From Pyxidicoccus xibeiensis (GTDB lineage Bacteria; Myxococcota; Myxococcia; Myxococcales; Myxococcaceae), in contig NZ_JAJVKV010000010.1 in assembly GCF_024198175.1 (NCBI RefSeq), forward strand, positions 186,001-250,000: a stretch of 64,000 nucleotides of DNA, read 5' to 3'. Of the stretch, positions 7,955 to 20,264 are shown piece by piece (within the stretch, counting starts at the first letter, position 1; each line of letters starts with the position of its first letter). A model generated the notes under the pieces. The model did not search any database. It worked only from the letters and a program-made list of their open reading frames with translations, and had not been told where the DNA came from. Position numbers and translations under genes: made by a program.

Positions 7955-9027
7955 GGAAACAACACCATCGCCAGCCCGACACGTGGGCGGGCCACCCACC
8001 CGTCACCGCGAGACACGAGGTTTCCGTCGACGGCATATCCCAGCGCCGGGCGCCCCAGCAGGAGCTCCGCGGCCAGGCTCACCTCGAACGCGAGCCGCGA
8101 GCCCGCCCTCCAGCGCGCGGCGAGCTCCGGCCCCACCAGCAGGGCGGGGATGACACGCGAGGGCTCCGCTTCGACTTCGGGCGCCAGCGCCTCCGTCGCC
8201 CGCGAGAAGCCCACCACCCCCGCGCCGAGCCCGGCCGAGAGCTCCAGCGCCTCACCGGACACCACGGGCACATCCGCCCAGAGCGCGGCGGAGTACTGCC
8301 CCAACGTCACCTGCGTGCGCGCGTCGCGCAGCCGCGCCGGCAGCCCGGCCAGCACCTGGAGGCGCAGCCGCAGCGAGCGCCCCTCCCATCCCGCCCCCAG
8401 CAACAGCCCTTGATGACCTCCCGAGGTGTACCCGTCGAGCGAGGCATGCGCGCCCACCGCGAGCATCCAGCGACTCGCGGACACCGTCGGCACCGGCGCG
8501 GGTGCCGGCGGCACCTCCACCACCCTCTCCGCCACCGGTGCAGGCGGCGGGGCCTCCACCACCTCTCCGAGCGGCTCGCCCGCCTCCACGGCTCGCAGCG
8601 CGGAGCGCACGGCGAGCGCCAGGGCCTCGGCGCCAACGGACCACTCCAGCGAGCCCGGCCGGCCGTCCAGCCGGGACGCGCGGACGAAGAGGTGCCGGCT
8701 GGCGGGCTCGGCCACCTGGACCCGCACCTCCGGCCCCACCCGCAGGAACCAGAGCACCGCGCGGGCCTGCTGCCGGGCCGCGAGCTGCTCCGCCTCCCGC
8801 CACTGCTCCGCCGCCGCCCCGTCGAGCGGCGGCCCCGGTACCGCCTCGAGCAGCACGGGCAGGTCGCTGCTCTGCCCGCGCACGCGCACGAGCAGGGCGG
8901 CATCTTCCTCGGAGGCCACTCGCACCACGGCCCGCCAGGGCTCGGCGGCCAGCGCGGGACTGCCCATCAGCACCCACAGGGCAATCCCAAACACGCGCCG
9001 CAGCAGGACGGCAGCCGCCAATGACAT
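7951..9027 (-). CDS. Exported protein, probable outer-membrane beta-barrel C-terminus
   Basis: The 358-residue protein has a signal peptide (FGIALWVLMGSPALA then AEP). The N-terminal half (about 30-180) is soluble. A Pro-rich linker (PPPAPVAERVVEVPPAPAPV) leads to alternating hydrophobic strands ending in VARPRVGLAMVLFP; the terminal aromatic residue and strand pattern fit an outer-membrane barrel. It heads the sigma-factor operon and its stop overlaps the sigma start. ATG 9027 is chosen; GTG 9036 is in frame just upstream. On the minus strand a TTGACA lies at 9115-9110, just after the chitinase stop, but no good -10 follows it. Function unknown. Confidence 0.7.
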   Translation of the reverse strand: MSLAAAVLLRRVFGIALWVLMGSPALAAEPWRAVVRVASEEDAALLVRVRGQSSDLPVLLEAVPGPPLDGAAAEQWREAEQLAARQQARAVLWFLRVGPEVRVQVAEPASRHLFVRASRLDGRPGSLEWSVGAEALALAVRSALRAVEAGEPLGEVVEAPPPAPVAERVVEVPPAPAPVPTVSASRWMLAVGAHASLDGYTSGGHQGLLLGAGWEGRSLRLRLQVLAGLPARLRDARTQVTLGQYSAALWADVPVVSGEALELSAGLGAGVVGFSRATEALAPEVEAEPSRVIPALLVGPELAARWRAGSRLAFEVSLAAELLLGRPALGYAVDGNLVSRGDGWVARPRVGLAMVLFP

Positions 9028-9122
9028 GCGGCGCACCGTACCGCCAATGCGCCAGCGGATGAAGCTCCGCGCGGTATGGGTTGCACCGCGCGGCGCCGGG
9101 TGATGCCGCTGTCAAACTCCGC

Positions 9123-10940
<1,818 letters not shown>

Positions 10941-11057
10941 GCATGTGCTCCTCGCCGAGTCAGGGGACGACGGGGCCTCGAGCGGCCCGGGACGAGCATG
11001 TCCCGGAGCCCTGCCCTCTGCGTCCTCCGCTCAGCTGTTTCGCGGGTTCACACGATA

Positions 11058-11072
11058 GGAGTCACGGACTCC
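11058..11072. promoter_or_regulatory. Inverted repeat GGAGTC-N3-GACTCC upstream of the chitinase gene
   Basis: A perfect 6-3-6 inverted repeat lies 118 bp upstream of the chitinase start codon, in the 184-bp gap after the ferredoxin gene. A second short repeat, CGGGT-N3-ACCCG, sits beside it. It could be an operator controlling chitinase expression; no promoter with good spacing is visible. Confidence 0.3.
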
Positions 11073-11124
11073 ATTTTTCGGGTCAAACCCGGGAAACGCA
11101 CAGCGCCAGCGACGGCGGCGGATG

Positions 11125-11466
11125 TCAGGCGCCCGGCTTGTTCTTGCGCGAGAAGGGCATCACCAGGCGCTCCACGGGCTTGCCCTGCATCAGGTGCTGC
11201 TCGACGATTTCCGGCACGTCCTCCACCTTCACGCCGCCGTACCAGGTGCCCTCCGGGTAGATGACGACGGAGACGCCGAACGCGCACGTGTCCAGGCACC
11301 CCGCCGCGTTGGCCCGCATGCGCCCCTTGAGCCCGCGCTTGTCGAGCTCCTCCTTGAAGGCGGCGCGCACCTCCTCCGCGCCCTTGCTGGCGCAGCACCC
11401 CTTGGGGTTCCCTTCCGGGCGGCGGTTGGTGCAGACGAAGACGTGGCTCTGGAACGGAGGAGGCAT
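11125..11466 (-). CDS. Thioredoxin-fold (2Fe-2S) ferredoxin
   Basis: The 113-residue protein has the cysteine layout of thioredoxin-like 2Fe-2S ferredoxins. Cys12 lies in VFVCTNRR, Cys24/Cys25 in NPKGCC, and Cys57 and Cys61 in AAGCLDTCAFGVSVVIYPEG. The YPEGTWYGGV and IVEQHL segments are typical of the family, as is the length. It is a soluble electron carrier whose redox partner cannot be inferred. It is the first gene upstream of the chitinase on the same strand, with a 184-bp gap between them. Confidence 0.92.
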   Translation of the reverse strand: MPPPFQSHVFVCTNRRPEGNPKGCCASKGAEEVRAAFKEELDKRGLKGRMRANAAGCLDTCAFGVSVVIYPEGTWYGGVKVEDVPEIVEQHLMQGKPVERLVMPFSRKNKPGA

Positions 11467-12068
11467 GTCCGCCTCCTAACGCGACGGAACGGTGAAATCG
11501 ACGGCCCCGTTCACCAGCGGACCGCCCGGCCTCGCGCCTGGGTGCCGCTTCCTGGCCAGCCCACTTGGCCCACGTAGGATTCGTGCACAGACTGTCAGCA
11601 AACGTCTCCTAGTGATCACGGTTGTTTGCGTCGGAGTGACCATACATGACTCGCCATATGGTCTCGGGCAGTGCAAAGCACCTGTTGCTACCGTCGCGAA
11701 GTGGCTCTAGATCCGCCGTCCGCGCCACAGGCTGCTACAGGCAGGCAGCCAGCCGTAGCGCCCGTTCAAATAATCAACAAACCACAATTGGTAGTGTGTA
11801 TGCCAGCGCCTAGCACTACTCATTGGGGAGGCGGTTTCTTGACGGGATTGCCACGGGGATCGTATCTATCCCCCGCCCGGCAGGCAGGCGGGCAATCCCC
11901 CAAGACAGTTCCAGGCGCTCGCGCGCCGTTCGAAGCGCTTCGAGAGCTGGCTCCGGAGTCACCCGCGGCTGTCCGCCGGTGATCACCGGATCCTTCGGAA
12001 TCTCGCGGCCTTAGCGTTTTGCAAATTTTGCATCCGAACTCGCAGTGAATCCCCGCGGAGGTGGCGAC
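11467..12068. other. 602-bp non-coding region upstream of nrdJ, rich in palindromes
   Basis: I find no credible gene here and the region is more AT-rich than its surroundings. It holds inverted repeats GCAAAC/GTTTGC (11598-11629) and GACCATA-N12-TATGGTC (11638-11663). It also holds hairpin arms CCCGCC/GGCGGG (11872-11892), perfect palindromes TCGAAGCGCTTCGA (11930-11943) and CCGGTGATCACCGG (11976-11989), and TGCAAA-T-TTTGCA (12020-12032). GTGATCAC occurs twice (11612 and 11979). A GG-N10-GC element (11789-11804) weakly resembles a -24/-12 promoter. I found no cobalamin riboswitch core. Confidence 0.6.
11839..11868 (+). promoter_or_regulatory. Putative sigma-70-type promoter for nrdJ
   Basis: TTGACG (11839-11844) and TATCTA (11863-11868) are separated by 18 bp. 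The predicted transcript would carry a leader of about 190 nt with several hairpins before the nrdJ ribosome binding site. Confidence 0.45.
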
Positions 12069-14861
<2,793 letters not shown>

Positions 14862-14889
14862 GCGCGGCGCGCAGCGCGTGAAGTGAGGA

Positions 14890-14930
14890 GGGCTCCGGAG
14901 CTGCTGGCTCCGGGGCCCTTCTGCTTTCAG
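14890..14930 (+). terminator. Terminator after nrdJ
   Basis: A 12-bp GC-rich stem (14890-14901 with 14907-14918, one G-T pair, 5-nt loop) is followed by TTCTGCTTT. It sits between the convergent nrdJ and MshEN-protein genes and could act on both. Confidence 0.8.
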
Positions 14931-14955
14931 CGTGTCGTCGCGCGGTGGGTCCGGC

Positions 14956-17900
14956 TCAGGGGAGGCGGTCGTAGGTCTCCGACGCCTTGACGAGGACGCG
15001 GGACAGCTCTTCGACGGTGGAGGACTCGACGGGCTCCGAGCCCGGGTCCGCCACGATGAAGGCGACGGTACGGCCGCGACTGCGCACGGCGGCAACCACC
15101 AGGTGCGAGGACGCCTCGCCTCCGAGCGCGGAGAAGATGGCCTCGTCCTGCGGGGTGGTCGGTGCGTTGAAGATGCTCGGACCGCTGACGGCCATCGCCG
15201 AGGTGAGCAGCGAAGGTGCCTCCAGGTCCACCTTCAGCGCGGAGACCGCCGGGCTGTCACTCCCCTGCCCCCAGGCGTGCCCCACCCGCGCGAGCCCGAG
15301 GCTCTCTCCGAGGAGGTACGCCCGGCGGAAGCGCCCCGCGCAGTACGCGAGCAGCACCTTGCCGAGCATGCCCTGCGTCCCCACGCCATCCAGCGCCGCG
15401 AGCACCTGCTCCGCCGTGACCGCGGGCCCGACGGACGGCGTCTCCGTGGAGGCGCTGGCCGCGGCCAGGAGCGAGCTGACCACCTCGGAGGGCTCGCCCG
15501 CAGAGGGCTGCCAGGGCTGCTGGATGAAGTCCCAGGGCGAGGCCAGGGGCAGCTCGGTGGCCGGCGGAACGGCGGGCTCAGGGGAGAGGGCCGGTCCTTC
15601 GAGGTCCACGGTGCGGTCTGCCCAGGTCGTCTCGGGGACGTGGCCGATGGGGCCGCTGTGCTCCCGCCCCTGCCAGCCCACGAACTCCCAGGTCGACGCG
15701 AGCTCCATCGGCTCCTCGGACGAGGCGGGCAGGTCTTCCAGCTCGATGGGGGCTCGCGAGGTCTGCACCACGGGCCTGGGTGCGGACTCCGGAACGAGCG
15801 GAACGGCGGTTCCTTCGGGGGCAGTGTCGCCCGACGGGGGAACGGCCGTGAGCTTCGGGCTCACGTCGGTCTGGGGTTCCGGAGAGGACCCGGCCGCCAG
15901 GGCCGGCGAGACATCGCTGGAAGGAACGTTCGTTCCAACTTCGGGCGCGGGCTCGGCAGCCGCGGGGAGGACCTCGGAGGTGACCGCGAGCGGGCTGGAA
16001 GGAACGTTCGTTCCAATTCCGGGCGCGGGCCCGGCCCCACCGGGTTGGGCCTCGGAGAGGGCCTGGAGCGGGCTGGAAGGAACGTTCGTTCCAATCTCAG
16101 GCGCGGGCTCGGCCGCACTGGTATGGCGCTCGGAGAGGGTTTCGAGCGGATCCGAGGCGCGTGGCTCCAATTGCCTGGCGAAGCGCTCAGCCGATGGAGC
16201 GGGAGTCTCCGCTGCGGCCTCCGTGCGGCGTTCATCCTCTGGCGCAGGGTCCTGCTCGGTGAGCGCCATCGGCCGCTCGTTGGTGGGGACGGCTGCTCCC
16301 GCTTCTTCAGGAGCTGTCGTGCTCGGCTCGACAAGCGTGACTCCATCGAGCTGAGTGGCGGCAGCGGGTGCCACCGGAAGCACCGCGTCTGGCGGCACAG
16401 GCGCCGTGCCCTTGCCGTCGAGCGCGTCGGGCGTGACTTCTTCGGCCAGCTGCGCGAGCGCGGGAGGCTCCTGCTCCGCCGGGGCCGACGAGGCAACTGG
16501 CTCGAGAGACAACGCGTGGACTGCCTCCGCCCTGAAGGGCGCCTCCAGACCGCGGTCAGAGACGGATTCAGGCCCTTCGGAGGACGCGGCCGTTGCCTCA
16601 CCCTGCCCTGCCGACTCCGTCAGCGAGGGCTCGGCATGGGCCACCTGGGGCGCAAGAGGTACGGAGGGTTCCGCACTGGCATCAGACGTGGGAATGGCGT
16701 GCGGATGTTCGTCGAGAGGTGCCGCGACATCCATCACCTCGCGCGCGGTGTCGAGACCACCTGCGCCCGTCTGGATGACGGAGAGCCCAGTCTCCTCGTG
16801 GGCGCGCTCGACCGGAGTCAGCGGCTCCGAACCGGCAGTCAGCCCGCTGCTCGACTCCGCTGGCGCGCTCGACTCGAAAGCCTGGCTCTCCGCCATGCGC
16901 ACGGAGGCGGACAGCGCCTCGACCTGGGGCTCCATCCCGGGCGCGGAGTCCGACGGACCGGAGCCCTGGTCCTGCGCTTCGCTCATGAGGGCCACCAGCG
17001 GCGCGGCCTGAGTCTCCGTCTCGCTCGCGGCTGGCGCATGGCCCACTGCCTGAGCCTCCGTCGCGCTCGCGGACGGCAGCTGCTCGGAAGCCCGAGCACT
17101 CGCCACACTCGCGGACGGCAGCTGCTCGGAAGCCCGAGTACTCGTCACACTCGCGGACGGCAGCTGCTCGGAAGCCCGAGCACTCGTCACATTCGCGGAC
17201 GGCGACGTCGCCGAAGCCTGCGCCTCGGAGTCACGCACGGGTGCCGCGACATCCTCCTGCGCCTGCTCTGGAGCCTCGGGCGGAAGCAGGGTGGCGAGGT
17301 TCGCCGTCGTCGAGGGCTCCAGCTTCTCCGGAGTGGAAGGCTGAACCGGAACCGGCAGCCCGGGCGCAGGAACGGACTGTGCGAGCCCCCCCGTCGCAGG
17401 CGCGACGGTACGCGGAGCCGCGGGCGACATCCCTGGAGGCACCCTCGACATTCCCGGTGGCACCGCGATGGGCATCCCCATCGGAGGAGTTCCCGTCCCT
17501 CGCGCCTGGGGTCCTTCGCCGGGACGCTGCGGGCCGGGAGGAGCCATGCCTCCCTGCGGCGCCATCCTCGGCGGAGGTGGACGCCCGGGCATCGGCGGCC
17601 CCGCCATCGGCACTCCAGGGCCCTGCGAGCCTGGAGGCATGCCCGGCCCCTGGGCTCGGCCGGGAGGCACGGGTCCACCAGGTGGAGGCCCCTGACGCGG
17701 AGGCATTCCCGGGTGTGCGCCCGGAGGCATCGGAGCCCCAGGCATCATGCCCGGAGGTGCCATGGGCCGTCCCTGCATTGGCCCGGGAGGCCCGCCCATG
17801 CCGGGAGCCATCATCGCGCCTGGAGGCATGGGCGGACGCGCGGCGCCAGGAGGCAGCGGTGCCGGCGGCATCCCTGGAGGCCGTGCCCCCTGAGCCATCG

Positions 17901-19986
17901 CCGCCCCGTGCGGCGGGGGCATCGGCAGGTGCCCGGGATGCGGCGGCAACGGAGCCCCGGCTTGCATCGGAGGGATGGCGCCACCCTGCGCCATCGCGAG
18001 CGGCATCGGAGCCCCCGCCTGCATCGGAGGGATGGCGCCACCCTGCGCCATCGCGGGCGGCAGGCCTCGCGGAGCCATGCCGGGAGGTTGCGGCGCCGCC
18101 ATCCCCGGCGGAATGGGCGGCCTCGTCATCAGCGGAGGCGGCGGGGCCCCTGGAGGACGCGGCGCCGCCCCCGGAGGCGCCATTGCCTGCGGAGGCATCG
18201 GTGCACCAGGAGGGGCCATCCGCGGCATGCCCGGCGGAACAGGCGCCTGCCCCCCTTGAACCGAGGGCATTCCCGTCACCGAGGGAGGCCGCGCGCCGGA
18301 AGGGCCCGCCATGCCGGGAGGCACCACGCCCACGGCAGTGGCCGGCCTCGCAACCATCCCCGGAGGCTGCGGCGCGACAGGCCCCGTCCGCTCATCCAGC
18401 ACGGGAGCCCCGGGCGTCGGCATCGGTCGGACCTGCCCACCGGAGGAGTGCCCCGGCGCGCCAGCCATTCCCTGCGGCACCTGAGCAGGCACCATTCCCG
18501 GAGGCTGCGGAGTCATCGGCCCCGCCTGACGGGCCTGCATCCCCGGAGGCTGCGCGCTCCCCGGGTCGTCCACCTTCCCGGCCTGCGGAGGTCCGTCCAC
18601 GCGCGGAACCTCCGTCGGCGTCAGGCGTGGCGGCGACGCGGGACGCATCCCCTCAGGCGCCGGCGCTCCCGCCGTGTCAGCCGCCGGAGCCGCGCGCATC
18701 GCCATGGAGGCAAGAACGGGCGGCCCCGACTCGAAGCCGGCGACCACCGGGATGTCCTCCACCACCTCCCCCTCCTCCAGCACGTCGAGCTCCTCGGTCG
18801 GCTCGGGCTCCGCCGCCAACCTCGGCGGTGCCGACACGTGGGGTGCCTCCGCCACCACCTCGAACTCCTCGGTCGGCTCGGGCGCGAGCCTCGGAGGTGC
18901 CGACACGTGGGGCGCCTCCGCCACCACCTCGAACTCCTCCGCCGGCTCGGGCTCCGCCGCCAACCTCGGAGGTGCCGACGCGTGGGGTGCCTCCGCCACC
19001 ACCTCGAACTCCTCCGCCGGCTCGGGCTCCGCCGCCAACCTCGGCGGCGCCGGCACGTGCGGCGTCTCCTCCAGCACGTCGAGCTCCTCCGTCGGCTCGG
19101 ACTGCGGCGCGAGTCGCGGCGGCGCTACCACGCGCGGCAGCTCCGCCGGAGTGAGCCGGGGCGGCGCCCCTGGCCTCAGGCCCGCGGGCACCTGGGCGCC
19201 CCGCTCCACCCCCGCGGGCACGAGCTGCGGCGGCCCCTGCCTCTCGACCCCCATCGCGGCCAGCACCGGCGGGCCTGCCTCCGTCGGAGGCAGTCCTCGC
19301 GGCGCTCCACCTTCCCGCAGGTCCATCATCGCAGCGGGCGTCGCGGGCGCTTCGGACTCGGCCGCGTCCGCGTCGTCGCTCAGGTACTGGCCCGGCGCCA
19401 GTCCGCCGAACATCCCCTCCGCGCCCGGGTCTGGGCGCACGGGCGCGGGAGGCAGCGGCACGGCCGCCTCCGCCACCAGCGCGGCCCCAGGCCCCGCCAG
19501 GGGCGCGGCACGCGGCGCGCTCCGTCCGGGCGCCTTCTGGAGGAACCGCGCATCCCGCTTGATGCCGTAGCGCTTCGCCTGGAACTGGAACAGCCGCAGC
19601 TCCGGCGTGACGAGCGGGACGATGCGCAGCCCCGTCCCGAAGCCGAGCGCATCCGTGTGCTGGATTTCCTGCGGGCTCACCATGGCCACCTTGAGCCGCC
19701 GCCCCTCCTGCCCCAGCGGGAAGGCGAGGTGCTTCTCCGCCAGCGCGGCCGGCAGCAGCCCCAGCGTCGCCGCCGTCACCGCCTCGAAGTCCGCCTCCTG
19801 CGCCACCGGGTAGCGCGTCTGCTCCCCCAGCACCATGGCCAGCGTGTCGATGTCGAGGAACTCGAGCTCGACGAGATTCGTCCCCAGCCGCCCTCCGTGG
19901 ATGAGCTGGGCCTTGAGGGCCTCGTCGAGCTGCGCCTGAGTGATGAGGCCCTTGCGGACCAGGAGTGCCCCGAGCTTTTCGGCCAT
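14956..19986 (-). CDS. MshEN-domain protein with long Pro/Ala-rich repeat region and GAF-like C-terminus
   Basis: The product has 1676 residues. Near the N-terminus two 24-residue MshEN motifs, beginning KLGALLVRKGLITQ and RLGTNLVELEFLDI, are separated by exactly five residues (LIHGG). This is the arrangement known for c-di-GMP-binding domains of MshE/PilB-type ATPases, yet no ATPase follows. Residues about 190-1390 are Pro/Gly/Met- then Ala/Ser/Glu-rich with several tandem repeat families. The last 160 residues (VLAALDGVGTQGMLGKVLLA onward) look like a folded GAF-like sensory domain. ATG 19986 starts at the MshEN domain; the open frame upstream reads as non-coding. It may be a c-di-GMP-responsive scaffold, which is an inference. 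Confidence 0.8.
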   Translation of the reverse strand: MAEKLGALLVRKGLITQAQLDEALKAQLIHGGRLGTNLVELEFLDIDTLAMVLGEQTRYPVAQEADFEAVTAATLGLLPAALAEKHLAFPLGQEGRRLKVAMVSPQEIQHTDALGFGTGLRIVPLVTPELRLFQFQAKRYGIKRDARFLQKAPGRSAPRAAPLAGPGAALVAEAAVPLPPAPVRPDPGAEGMFGGLAPGQYLSDDADAAESEAPATPAAMMDLREGGAPRGLPPTEAGPPVLAAMGVERQGPPQLVPAGVERGAQVPAGLRPGAPPRLTPAELPRVVAPPRLAPQSEPTEELDVLEETPHVPAPPRLAAEPEPAEEFEVVAEAPHASAPPRLAAEPEPAEEFEVVAEAPHVSAPPRLAPEPTEEFEVVAEAPHVSAPPRLAAEPEPTEELDVLEEGEVVEDIPVVAGFESGPPVLASMAMRAAPAADTAGAPAPEGMRPASPPRLTPTEVPRVDGPPQAGKVDDPGSAQPPGMQARQAGPMTPQPPGMVPAQVPQGMAGAPGHSSGGQVRPMPTPGAPVLDERTGPVAPQPPGMVARPATAVGVVPPGMAGPSGARPPSVTGMPSVQGGQAPVPPGMPRMAPPGAPMPPQAMAPPGAAPRPPGAPPPPLMTRPPIPPGMAAPQPPGMAPRGLPPAMAQGGAIPPMQAGAPMPLAMAQGGAIPPMQAGAPLPPHPGHLPMPPPHGAAMAQGARPPGMPPAPLPPGAARPPMPPGAMMAPGMGGPPGPMQGRPMAPPGMMPGAPMPPGAHPGMPPRQGPPPGGPVPPGRAQGPGMPPGSQGPGVPMAGPPMPGRPPPPRMAPQGGMAPPGPQRPGEGPQARGTGTPPMGMPIAVPPGMSRVPPGMSPAAPRTVAPATGGLAQSVPAPGLPVPVQPSTPEKLEPSTTANLATLLPPEAPEQAQEDVAAPVRDSEAQASATSPSANVTSARASEQLPSASVTSTRASEQLPSASVASARASEQLPSASATEAQAVGHAPAASETETQAAPLVALMSEAQDQGSGPSDSAPGMEPQVEALSASVRMAESQAFESSAPAESSSGLTAGSEPLTPVERAHEETGLSVIQTGAGGLDTAREVMDVAAPLDEHPHAIPTSDASAEPSVPLAPQVAHAEPSLTESAGQGEATAASSEGPESVSDRGLEAPFRAEAVHALSLEPVASSAPAEQEPPALAQLAEEVTPDALDGKGTAPVPPDAVLPVAPAAATQLDGVTLVEPSTTAPEEAGAAVPTNERPMALTEQDPAPEDERRTEAAAETPAPSAERFARQLEPRASDPLETLSERHTSAAEPAPEIGTNVPSSPLQALSEAQPGGAGPAPGIGTNVPSSPLAVTSEVLPAAAEPAPEVGTNVPSSDVSPALAAGSSPEPQTDVSPKLTAVPPSGDTAPEGTAVPLVPESAPRPVVQTSRAPIELEDLPASSEEPMELASTWEFVGWQGREHSGPIGHVPETTWADRTVDLEGPALSPEPAVPPATELPLASPWDFIQQPWQPSAGEPSEVVSSLLAAASASTETPSVGPAVTAEQVLAALDGVGTQGMLGKVLLAYCAGRFRRAYLLGESLGLARVGHAWGQGSDSPAVSALKVDLEAPSLLTSAMAVSGPSIFNAPTTPQDEAIFSALGGEASSHLVVAAVRSRGRTVAFIVADPGSEPVESSTVEELSRVLVKASETYDRLP
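15916..16149. repeat. Three 78-bp in-frame tandem repeats
   Basis: Units at 15916, 15994 and 16072 encode 26-residue blocks with the core GTNVPSS in the MshEN protein. The shared DNA core GGAACGTTCGTTCC is identical in all three, suggesting recent amplification. Confidence 0.75.
17069..17194. repeat. Three 42-bp tandem repeats (14-residue unit)
   Basis: Near-identical 42-bp units start at 17069, 17111 and 17153, encoding ASEQLPSASVTSTR-like blocks in the low-complexity region of the MshEN protein. A partial unit follows at 17195. Confidence 0.85.
17964..18077. repeat. Two 57-bp tandem repeats (19-residue unit)
   Basis: Two copies with period 57 bp (starting 17964 and 18021) encode MAQGGAIPPMQAGAP blocks in the Pro/Gly/Met-rich segment of the MshEN protein. 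Confidence 0.75.
18787..19080. repeat. Four about 75-bp tandem repeats (25-residue unit)
   Basis: Units start at 18787, 18862 (69 bp), 18931 and 19006. They encode EEFEVVAEAPHVSAPPRLA-type blocks, an acidic stretch followed by a Pro-rich stretch, in the N-terminal third of the MshEN protein. Confidence 0.85.
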
Positions 19987-20264
19987 GCCCCCCGGATTGT
20001 AGACGGCTTCTCGCCGCGGGGACGTGCCCTCTCCAGGGGTGCCACGCCTTTCCGCCTGCCTGCCCGCCAAGTCGCAACCCAGGTGCGGAAACAACCGCTC
20101 CGCGTGAAATCACCGCCCCCGGCCCCTCGACGCGCGCAAGTGCCCCGAAAGACGGGCGTCCAGCAATACATTAAACACTTGCCTTCCAGGGAATGTCGGC
20201 AACGGCAGGTATAACGGCCAGTGCAGCCTGGAGCTGCGCAGTCCCCATCCCCGCAGGAGAACCG

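Noticed and set aside
11467..12068. Cobalamin riboswitch or NrdR box upstream of nrdJ
   Set aside because: I looked for the B12-box core and the NrdR consensus by eye and found no convincing match. A covariance-model search would settle it.
14932..20214. 1760-codon open frame on the plus strand opposite the MshEN protein gene
   Set aside because: It is the antisense shadow of a GC3-biased gene: the composition is dominated by Arg, Gly and His, there is no recognisable domain or start signal, and the opposite strand has clear MshEN motifs.
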